From Akkermansiaceae bacterium (GTDB lineage Bacteria; Verrucomicrobiota; Verrucomicrobiia; Verrucomicrobiales; Akkermansiaceae), in NCBI GenBank assembly GCA_023299815.1, contig JALZWA010000305.1, positions 1 to 46,127 on the forward strand: a stretch of 46,127 nucleotides of DNA. Direction: 5' to 3'. Every line of letters begins with the position of its first letter. The first letter of the stretch is position 1. The position numbers and the translations under genes were made by a program. This document shows, piece after piece, positions 40,133-46,127 of the stretch. The notes under the pieces were generated by a model. It made no database searches. It saw only the letters and a program-made list of their open reading frames with translations, and was not told where the DNA came from.

Positions 40133-40290
40133 AATAAGGACCGCGTAGAGATACGGGCCGAGTCAGTGTAGGTCGATTGTGAGGTCTGGCACCCGATGGC
40201 TGTGCGTCGGTGACGCAGCTGGAACAAGAGGCTGCGGGCTGATGATACTCGCAGCGGGCTCAATGGCTTGCCCATGAATTTGCCAGAGGT

Positions 40291-40325
40291 CCAACCTAGG
40301 CTGAGGAGTTTTAGCCCGTTGGGCC
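40291..40325. repeat. Family B repeat (copy 3, partial)
   Basis: CCAACCTAGGCTGAGGAG followed by TTTTAGCCCGTTGGG matches the right part of copy 1 and mirrors copy 2, so copies 2 and 3 form an inverted pair. Confidence 0.75.
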
Positions 40326-40358
40326 TCCGATCACCACCGTCTTCCGTCCCCAAACAAA

Positions 40359-40392
40359 AAAACGGCCACCCTTTTTCAAGGATGGCCGTTTT
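40359..40392 (-). terminator. Terminator of rpsB-tsf
   Basis: Stem AAAACGGCCACCCTT / AAGGATGGCCGTTTT (15 bp, one mismatch, four-base loop) with T-rich ends, 22 bases behind the tsf stop on the minus strand. Confidence 0.88.
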
Positions 40393-40414
40393 GAAAGTTT
40401 GCTAAAACTCAGCT

Positions 40415-41281
40415 TTACTCACCCAGTCCGTAGCGGACGAAGCGGCGGATCGTGAGGGTGTCACCAAGGTCCTTAGACTTTGCTTCAAGGAGGGCCTTGA
40501 TGGAGCTGTCGGGATCTTTGATGAAGCCTTGCTCAAGAAGGCAGCGCTCGGAGTAGAACTTGCCAATCTTGCCGTCGATGATCTTTTCGATAATGTTGGC
40601 TGGCTTGTTTTCGTTCTCCATCTGCTTACGGAAGATGTCCTTTTCTGCTTCGATAAGCTCAGCAGGGATGTCGTCACGGCCAAGTCCCGCAGGAGCGGAA
40701 GCAGCGATGTGGAGAGTGAGGTCTTTCACGAGATCGCGGAAGCCTTCACTAGCGACGGACTCAGCTTTCTCAGCACCAACCTCGATGAGGACGCCCACTT
40801 TTCCACCCATGTGGATATAGGAGGCGATAGCACCTTCACCAGCGACCTCGAAACGAGTGACGCGGCGGAGCTGGAGGTTTTCCCCCATTTCGAGAACCTT
40901 GGTTTTGACGAACTCGTCGAGCGTGCCTTCTCCCTTTGGAAGGGCGGCAGCTGCTTCTGGGCTATCAGCTCCAGCTGCGGAGACCGTGTCGAGAACCTCG
41001 GCTACGAAAGCCTGAAAGTTGTCGTTCTTAGCGACGAAGTCAGTCTCGCAGTTGAGTTCAAGAAGTGTTCCGATCTTTCCAGCTTCATCAAGCTTGGCGG
41101 CAATGACACCTTCATTGGCGTCACGTCCAGCCTTCTTGACGGCCTTAGCCTGTCCGCGCTCGCGGAGAAGCTTGGAGGCTGCCTCGAGGTCACCTTCGGT
41201 TTCCTTCAGTGCGTTCTTACACTCCATCATGCCCACGCCAGTGGACTCACGAAGTTCTTTTACAAGAGCTGCAGTAATCAT
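40415..41281 (-). CDS. tsf: Elongation factor Ts
   Basis: A 288-residue translation factor that exchanges GDP on EF-Tu. The N-terminal motif LVKELRESTGVGMMECKNAL matches the family. The core has LLELNCETDFVAKND near residue 80 and EVLDTVSAAGADSPEAAAAL. The C-terminal half has the usual coiled-coil and IIEKIIDGKIGKFYSERCLLEQ. It lies 23 bases behind rpsB on the same strand, the standard operon. A strong terminator follows. Confidence 0.98.
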   Translation of the reverse strand: MITAALVKELRESTGVGMMECKNALKETEGDLEAASKLLRERGQAKAVKKAGRDANEGVIAAKLDEAGKIGTLLELNCETDFVAKNDNFQAFVAEVLDTVSAAGADSPEAAAALPKGEGTLDEFVKTKVLEMGENLQLRRVTRFEVAGEGAIASYIHMGGKVGVLIEVGAEKAESVASEGFRDLVKDLTLHIAASAPAGLGRDDIPAELIEAEKDIFRKQMENENKPANIIEKIIDGKIGKFYSERCLLEQGFIKDPDSSIKALLEAKSKDLGDTLTIRRFVRYGLGE

Positions 41282-41304
41282 AATCTGTGTCTTTGTGAGA
41301 AAAT

Positions 41305-41988
41305 TTACTTCTTAGCGCCACCGACGATGCCGTCGACAAGGTGCTGGAGGACGATGCGGATGGAGCGCATTGCGTCGTCGTTACCTGGGATCGGGAAAGC
41401 AATCTTGGAAGGGTCTCCATTGGTGTCGACGATGCCGACAACAGGGATGTTGAGGCGCTTGGCCTCAGCGACTGCGATGGACTCCTTAGCAACGTCGACA
41501 ACGACGAGAGCGTCAGGCTGCTTCTCCATGTTCCGCACTCCGTGGAGGTTACGGCGAAGCTTCTCCTTCTCACGGTTGAGCGCGGAGAGTTCCTTCTTAG
41601 ACATGAGCTTGTATTCTGGAGCACGCTCGATTTCCTCAAGATACTTCATGCGAGCCACCGACTTACGGATAGTCTCAAGGTTTGTCATGGTGCCACCGAG
41701 CCAGCGGTGGTTGACGTAGAGTTGACCAGTCGCTTCAGCAGCTTCTTTGACCGCTTCTTGAGCCTGGCGCTTACAACCGACGAAGAGGATTTTTTTGCCC
41801 TTGGAGGAAAGTCCTGCAAGGAAGTCAGTAGCCTTATCGAGGCACTGGACGGTTTTTTCGAGGTCGATGATGTAGATACCACCCTTATTCTTCATAAGGT
41901 AAGGCTTCATCTTCGGATTCCATTTCTTGGTCTGGTGACCGTAGTGGACACCAGCCTCGACCATTTCTTTAACGAGTTCGTTAATCAT
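41305..41988 (-). CDS. rpsB: 30S ribosomal protein S2
   Basis: A 227-residue S2. Conserved features: [72 protein letters not shown] and [18 protein letters not shown]. It ends IVGGAKK. It starts the rpsB-tsf operon, with a small hairpin (CTTACGT / ACGTAAG, 42001-42020) in the leader and a promoter proposed at 42100-42128. Confidence 0.98.
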   Translation of the reverse strand: MINELVKEMVEAGVHYGHQTKKWNPKMKPYLMKNKGGIYIIDLEKTVQCLDKATDFLAGLSSKGKKILFVGCKRQAQEAVKEAAEATGQLYVNHRWLGGTMTNLETIRKSVARMKYLEEIERAPEYKLMSKKELSALNREKEKLRRNLHGVRNMEKQPDALVVVDVAKESIAVAEAKRLNIPVVGIVDTNGDPSKIAFPIPGNDDAMRSIRIVLQHLVDGIVGGAKK

Positions 41989-42099
41989 TTTGTATTTGGT
42001 CTTACGTTAAAGCACGTAAGCGCTGTGGTTGAAAAACTGCCGCTGTGGTCCCTCTGCGATCTCTCGTTGTTTATAAAGCGGCTAAGCGGAGGGGCGCGC

Positions 42100-42151
42100 G
42101 TGTTACGAGTAATTGTCCGCTTTTGCAAGGAATTTAGTGGCTCAATATCGC
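42100..42151. promoter_or_regulatory. Divergent promoters sharing a palindromic -35 (rpsB and murG)
   Basis: TTGCAA at 42123-42128 is its own reverse complement. With a 17-base spacer it faces TAACAC (minus strand, rpsB side) and TATCGC (plus strand, murG side). One hexamer could serve as -35 for both directions. The -10 boxes are imperfect. Confidence 0.35.
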
Positions 42152-42265
42152 AAAGACTGGAGAGATAGACGTGCAAATTCTTGCCAAAATCGCTGGGAAA
42201 GAGGAAAAACTCTCCTTCGCTGAGAAGATTGCCGTCTTTCAGCTCCGATCCCCCTTATATTTATT

Positions 42266-43336
42266 GTGTCTAAGTCACTCAACGTCATCATCGCCTGTGG
42301 AGGAACCGGCGGTCATCTCTTCCCTGGAATCGCTGTCGCTCAAGAACTCAAATCTCGTGGTCACAAGGTTCTCCTTCTGATTTCCGAGAAGAAGGTGGAT
42401 GCGCAAGCGTCGAAAAAATACACCGAATTACGCTTCGAGACGGTCAATGCGATCGCCAAACCACCCACGCTTTCGCCCAAGATGGTTCCTTTCCTCTGGC
42501 GTCTCTTGAAAACGATCTCGCACTGCGGCACGATCGTGACGCGGGAAAAGGCGGACGTCGTTCTCGGAATGGGGGGGTTCACTTCGCTTCCTCCCGTTTA
42601 TGCCGGAGCGAAAAAAGGTCTGCGGACTTACGTCCATGACTCGAATGCGATTCCGGGTCGCTCGAATCTGCTCACCTCGAAGAAGTGCACCAAGGTGCTG
42701 CTCGGGTTGAAGGAAGCAGCGTCACATTTTCCAAATGCGGAAGTGGCGATCACGGGCACGCCGGTGCGTGATGAGCTGGAAAATCTTCCGTCACGGGAGG
42801 AGGCTTGTGCGGTCTTCGGGCTCGATCCTACTAAGAAAACTCTTCTCGTGATGGGCGGGAGCCAGGGGGCGTCGAAGCTGAACGAGATCGTAGCGGCCGG
42901 ATCTGAAGGGTCCGAGTGGCAGGTGATTCACCTTGCGGGGCAGGGCGACTTTGATCGCCTCACGGAGCAAGTGGGGAACCGAGTTGGCTACAAGGTGCTC
43001 GCTTTTTGTGATCAAATGGCGGCCGCCTATGCCGCTTCGGATTTCTGTGTCGCACGCTCGGGAGCGTCTTCACTCACGGAGCTGAGCCGAGCGGGGCTTC
43101 CTGCGCTGCTCGTGCCATTTCCATTTTCTGCCGATGACCACCAGACCGCGAATGCGGTCGTATATGAAGAAGCCGGTGCTGCGGTGCTGAAGCAGCAGAA
43201 TGAACTCAGCGCTGAGACGGTGAGAGAAATGTTCGCGGGTCTCAATGATGAGACCATTTCTAAAATGTCAGTCTCCATGACCGCGCTCGCCGTGCCTGAT
43301 GCCGCAGCTCAAATCGCCAATGTGATCGAAGGATGA
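42266..43336 (+). CDS. murG: UDP-GlcNAc:undecaprenyl-PP-MurNAc-pentapeptide GlcNAc transferase MurG
   Basis: A 356-residue membrane-associated glycosyltransferase that makes lipid II. The N-terminal GGTGGHLFPGIAVAQELKSRG is the MurG signature. GMGGFTSLPPVYAG and HDSNAIPGRSN follow. The donor-binding C-terminal half has VMGGSQGASKLNE, then ARSGASSLTELSRAGLPALLVPFP and HQTANA. The start is GTG, as chosen here by the MSKSLNVIIACGG match. It overlaps the murC-murB fusion by ATGA. Confidence 0.97.
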   Translation: MSKSLNVIIACGGTGGHLFPGIAVAQELKSRGHKVLLLISEKKVDAQASKKYTELRFETVNAIAKPPTLSPKMVPFLWRLLKTISHCGTIVTREKADVVLGMGGFTSLPPVYAGAKKGLRTYVHDSNAIPGRSNLLTSKKCTKVLLGLKEAASHFPNAEVAITGTPVRDELENLPSREEACAVFGLDPTKKTLLVMGGSQGASKLNEIVAAGSEGSEWQVIHLAGQGDFDRLTEQVGNRVGYKVLAFCDQMAAAYAASDFCVARSGASSLTELSRAGLPALLVPFPFSADDHQTANAVVYEEAGAAVLKQQNELSAETVREMFAGLNDETISKMSVSMTALAVPDAAAQIANVIEG

Positions 43337-45633
43337 AGATTGAAGAATTTAGCAAACGCCTGTTAGACCGCGAGAAGCCCATGAAGATCCACCTCATTGG
43401 GGTGGCTGGATCGGGGATGAGTGGACTGGCGCGGCTCTTATTAGAAATGGGCCACCAGGTCAGCGGGTCTGATAGGGTGACATCTGGCGAGACCGAGCGC
43501 CTGCGTGAGCGCGGGCTTCAGTTCTCCACCCCGCAGACTGCTGAGGCGGTGCGTGATTGCGAGGTCGTCGTTTACTCTTCCGCAATCAGGGACACGAACC
43601 CCGCGCTGGCGGCGGCTTACTGCAATAAGACGGCCACTTTTCGGCGTGCCGAATGCCTCGCAGCGATTCTCCAGACTAAGTCCGGTGTCGTGGTTTCAGG
43701 GACGCATGGGAAAACGACCACTTCCTCGATGGTAGCGCATATTTTACGAAAAGGCGACCTCACTCCCTGCCACTACGTGGGCGCGGAAATTCCGGTGCTC
43801 GGCAGCAATGCGGAGTGGAATGAAGAGGGCGAATATCTCGTGGCGGAGGGCGATGAATCCGATGGCACCCTGGCACTCTACAAGACGAAGCACACCATCG
43901 TGCTGAATGTCGAGGAAGAGCATCTCGATTTCTACACCCGTGGCATCGAGCAGATTCGCGAGGTCTTCACCACCCTCCTTGATCAGACTTCTGGTTCGGT
44001 GGTTTATTGCAGCGAGTGCGAGGAGGCGACGGGTCTTTGCCGCTCACGTGAAAATAGCATTTCCTACGGCTGGAGCGATGCAGATTGGACGGCCTCGGAT
44101 ATCTCCGAGCAGATCGGGACGACCAGCTTTACGGTTCATTTTAAAGGCAAAGAATTCGGGCGCGTTCAGCTCGGGATCGCGGGTCGGCACAATGTCTTGA
44201 ATTCGCTCGGAGCGATCGCCATCGGGCATCTTTGTGGAGTGGATTTTCAAAAAATCGCGCGCGCTCTCGGCTCCTTCGCCGGGGCGAAACGTCGCTTTGA
44301 GACGAAATATCTCACCAAGCGCTGTCGCATCGTGGATGACTACGGTCATCACCCCACTGAAGTCGCGGCGACGCTGCAGACCGCGCGCACTTATGACCGT
44401 GGGCGCGTCGTAGTTCTCTTCCAGCCGCACCGCTACAGCCGGACACAGAAGCTGGCGGATGACTTCGGCAAGGCTCTTCAGGCAGCGGATCTCGTCTTTG
44501 TTACCTCGGTTTATGCCGCGAGTGAAGATCCGATCGAGGGCATCAGTGGCCAGACCATCGTCGATGCGATCCATGCGAATGGCGACACTAAGGCTGTCTA
44601 CCTTCCTAATCTCTCCACCGTGCATCACGTGGTGGGGAATGCGCTGAAATATGACGACCTTTTCCTGACCCTCGGCGCTGGCAATGTCCACGAAGCTGGG
44701 AACAAACTCATCGCCGATCTTAAGACGCTCGATGAGATCGTCGCTGATTCCGGCGTCGAGACGATCCGTCTCTACGAGCCGATGGCGAAGCACACCACGA
44801 TTCGCGTGGGCGGGCCGGCGCAGTTTTGGATCGAGCCCAGCACTTTCGAGAGTTTTGCCGATGCCGTCATTTATTGCAAAGCCCGCGGAATTCCCGTGCG
44901 AGTGGTGGGGCGTGGCTCGAACCTTCTTGTGCGCGATGGCGGCATCCGAGGCGCCGTCATTCATCCCAAAGGCGGCGTCTTTAGTGAAGTCACAGCAGAG
45001 GGTGACACGATCACCGCCGGTGCAGGTGCTCGTTTCAAAAAACTCTCCAGCGTCGCGCGTGAGCATGGCATTGGCGGCTTTGAGTGGATGGAAGGCATCC
45101 CCGGGAATGTTGGCGGCGGTCTCCGCATGAATGCCGGAGCGATGCGCGTGGAAACCTTTGATCAAGTGGTGAGTGTCACCTTCCTCGATGAAGATGGAAA
45201 GATCCGCACGCGCAACCGCGACGAGATCGAAGCCTCCTACCGCAGCGTCCCAGAACTCCGCCGTAACTACGCGCTGGCAGCGACCTTCAAAGGAAGTCCC
45301 GCGAGTGCTGAAAGCATCCAAGAACTTCTCGGCGAATCACGCCACCACCGGAACACGACCCAACCGAAGGCGGCCAGTGCCGGGTGCACCTTTAAAAATC
45401 CTGAGGTGATGGGCGCAGGCCAACTCATCGACGAGCTCGGCTTAAAAGAGACCGGCGTCGGAAAAGCAGAAGTCTCCGCTGAGCACGGTAACTTTATCGT
45501 GAATCGTGGCAAAGCGACCGCCTCCGATATGCTCCGCCTGATTGACCAGATCAAAGCAAAGGCGAAAGCCGAAAGGGGAGTCGAGCTCGACACTGAGGTG
45601 CAGATTCTAGGGGAAGACGACTGTCTTTTTTAA
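43333..45633 (+). CDS. murC-murB: MurC-MurB fusion (UDP-MurNAc-L-alanine ligase / UDP-MurNAc reductase)
   Basis: A 766-residue bifunctional enzyme of peptidoglycan precursor synthesis. Residues about 1-465 are MurC: GVAGSGMSGLA, the P-loop GTHGKTTT at about 124-131 and YGHHPTEVA near 338. Residues about 475-766 are MurB, the FAD-dependent reductase: GRGSNLLVRDGG near 525 and GIPGNVGGGLRMNAGA near 588. The proton-donor position is Cys685 in SAGCTFKNP, where E. coli has Ser. The order is the reverse of the pathway. Fusions of this kind are known in Verrucomicrobiota. It overlaps murG by four bases, so the two form one operon. Confidence 0.97.
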   Translation: MKIEEFSKRLLDREKPMKIHLIGVAGSGMSGLARLLLEMGHQVSGSDRVTSGETERLRERGLQFSTPQTAEAVRDCEVVVYSSAIRDTNPALAAAYCNKTATFRRAECLAAILQTKSGVVVSGTHGKTTTSSMVAHILRKGDLTPCHYVGAEIPVLGSNAEWNEEGEYLVAEGDESDGTLALYKTKHTIVLNVEEEHLDFYTRGIEQIREVFTTLLDQTSGSVVYCSECEEATGLCRSRENSISYGWSDADWTASDISEQIGTTSFTVHFKGKEFGRVQLGIAGRHNVLNSLGAIAIGHLCGVDFQKIARALGSFAGAKRRFETKYLTKRCRIVDDYGHHPTEVAATLQTARTYDRGRVVVLFQPHRYSRTQKLADDFGKALQAADLVFVTSVYAASEDPIEGISGQTIVDAIHANGDTKAVYLPNLSTVHHVVGNALKYDDLFLTLGAGNVHEAGNKLIADLKTLDEIVADSGVETIRLYEPMAKHTTIRVGGPAQFWIEPSTFESFADAVIYCKARGIPVRVVGRGSNLLVRDGGIRGAVIHPKGGVFSEVTAEGDTITAGAGARFKKLSSVAREHGIGGFEWMEGIPGNVGGGLRMNAGAMRVETFDQVVSVTFLDEDGKIRTRNRDEIEASYRSVPELRRNYALAATFKGSPASAESIQELLGESRHHRNTTQPKAASAGCTFKNPEVMGAGQLIDELGLKETGVGKAEVSAEHGNFIVNRGKATASDMLRLIDQIKAKAKAERGVELDTEVQILGEDDCLF

Positions 45634-45650
45634 TGAGTGGGGTCGGGGCT

Positions 45651-45672
45651 GAAATCTTGAGTAGGAGATTTC
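45651..45672 (+). terminator. Weak hairpin behind murC-murB
   Basis: GAAATCT / AGATTTC (7 bp, eight-base loop) lies 17 bases behind the stop, but there is no T-tract. It is a poor terminator candidate. Confidence 0.3.
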
Positions 45673-45728
45673 CCTAAACCTTACTTTGTGCTTTCTAAAA
45701 TACAGGGAGTTTGAGCACTCTGCAAAAT

Positions 45729-46127
45729 ATGAAAAATGCGATTAGCTTATCTATTCTATGGATAGGTTCTCTCTGGGGTCAAAATACAGCTGGATTTACG
45801 AATTTAGATACTGGTCTCAAACAAACCTCGATCAATCGCGGGGCTCGATCAAATCATACAGCTACGTTCAGAGAGCTGTCTCAGGGGAATGCCGTAGCAC
45901 CTTTGGCTGTGTTACACGGTCTCGAGAATAAGTCGGGTGATTCCATGCTCAAGCTCCTTGGTGAATATGGCTTCATGATGGGAGGAGGGCCGCGGGAAGA
46001 AGTGCCCAGTGGTTTTGTGATTAAAAAACAAGATTTTGGTTTTCTGGATATGTCATTGGGTGGGTTCTCCTGTGCCGCCTGTCATAGTGGGGAATTCACT
46101 TACCAGGGAAAGCGATATCGTGCCGAT
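45729..46127 (+). CDS. Secreted c-type cytochrome (partial, runs off right edge)
   Basis: 133 codons are open to the window end. Start MKNAISLSILWIGSLWGQN is a signal peptide. The haem-binding CAACH motif is in FSCAACHSGEFTYQGKRY, at about residues 117-121. The downstream GEFTYQGKRYRAD resembles proteins related to the di-haem cytochrome c peroxidase / RoxA-type families, which share a CxxCH-S/T-G-x-x-x-YQGK pattern. The C-terminus and any second haem are outside the window, so the assignment is tentative. It lies 95 bp behind murC-murB on the same strand but seems to have its own promoter region. Confidence 0.75.
   Translation, partial: MKNAISLSILWIGSLWGQNTAGFTNLDTGLKQTSINRGARSNHTATFRELSQGNAVAPLAVLHGLENKSGDSMLKLLGEYGFMMGGGPREEVPSGFVIKKQDFGFLDMSLGGFSCAACHSGEFTYQGKRYRAD

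Larger units (their letters stand above)
40041..40358. repeat. Repeat-rich intergenic stretch
   Basis: No gene is seen in about 318 bases. The stretch holds family B repeats as a facing pair (40078-40132 and 40291-40325), with arms of about 35 bp around 160 bp of unrelated GC-rich sequence. Together these look like a 248-bp MITE-like unit. Confidence 0.6.

Noticed and set aside
40041-40358. Possible tRNA or small RNA in the repeat-rich gap
   Set aside because: No cloverleaf, T-loop GGTTCRA or CCA context could be found; the folding potential is explained by family B inverted repeats.
40529-41719. A 396-codon open frame antisense to tsf and rpsB
   Set aside because: It crosses two certain ribosomal genes and has no recognisable domain; this is a shadow frame.
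42001-42020. Ribosomal-protein autoregulatory leader before rpsB
   Set aside because: Only a 7-bp hairpin (CTTACGT / ACGTAAG) is visible; this is too little to claim an S2-binding leader.
44044-45321. A 425-codon open frame antisense to murC-murB
   Set aside because: It lies fully opposite a certain gene, and its residue mix (Asp/His/Ala rich, no domain) is typical of a shadow frame in GC-rich coding DNA.
1-46127. CRISPR arrays, integrases or phage genes
   Set aside because: No regularly spaced repeats and no integrase, terminase or capsid-like proteins were seen in any frame.

Overview
The window looks like a piece of a Gram-negative bacterial chromosome from the Verrucomicrobiota, probably order Verrucomicrobiales. 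This rests on a fused murC-murB gene, a DUF5060-type secreted carbohydrate-active protein, many secreted orphan proteins with Sec signals, a MoxR/DUF58/transglutaminase operon and weak Shine-Dalgarno sites. Base composition is moderately GC-rich by eye. This placement is inference: there is no rRNA or other decisive marker. Gene order resembles ordinary housekeeping chromosome with secreted orphans between core genes. No CRISPR array, tRNA, rRNA, prophage or intact insertion sequence was found.

Layout. 1-2.5 kb: 5' part of a large secreted DUF5060 protein, running off the left edge. 2.6-4 kb: a SpoU rRNA methyltransferase overlapping an LpxH-like metallophosphoesterase. 3.9-6.5 kb: a secreted endonuclease/exonuclease/phosphatase protein with beta-rich C-terminal modules. 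6.5-9 kb: a pseudokinase-membrane-OB-fold protein coupled to a cysteine-cluster protein. 9-10 kb: a secreted peptidase-like protein that has lost its catalytic motif. 10-12.7 kb: mscL, a hotdog thioesterase and gpmI. 12.8-16 kb: galactokinase and a vSGLT-like Na+/galactose symporter. 16.3-18.1 kb: the classic yceD-rpmF-plsX cluster, with aat divergent to it. 18.8-22.7 kb: a rhodanese and a GreA/B-like factor, divergent from a SWIM/SNF2 helicase. 23-28.7 kb: a small lipoprotein, an orphan MlaF-type ATPase and a 1515-residue secreted orphan. 28.7-30.2 kb: a degenerate stretch with an ATPase-gene remnant and several tiny membrane proteins. 30.2-37.8 kb: trpS and the operon of an unknown secreted protein, MoxR, DUF58 and transglutaminase. 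37.8-40 kb: a Dabb protein, solitary nuoA, a small winged-helix-like protein, ruvA and a membrane protein. 40.3-45.6 kb: rpsB-tsf divergent from murG-murCB. The right edge cuts a secreted c-type cytochrome.

How the genes work together. Galactose uptake and phosphorylation are paired (symporter plus galK). Envelope synthesis is represented by murG, murC-murB, plsX and the LpxH-like enzyme. Translation is represented by rpsB, tsf, rpmF, trpS and the rRNA methyltransferase. The MoxR/DUF58/transglutaminase set is probably an envelope-stress or periplasmic protein-processing system, with an extra secreted partner encoded first.

Non-coding structure is the most distinctive part. At least two families of dispersed palindromic repeats sit between genes (family A near 12.7, 18.7, 22.8 and 29.2 kb; family B near 29.9 and 40.1-40.3 kb). 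There is also a 139-bp MITE-like inverted repeat at 16.2 kb. The 1515-residue gene is flanked by two roughly 105-bp direct repeats made from the 5' end of the neighbouring ATPase gene, which suggests an insertion or duplication event. No single fully new system can be proved from sequence alone. The best candidates for follow-up are this repeat-flanked segment, the pseudokinase/Cys-cluster pair and the palindromic repeat families.
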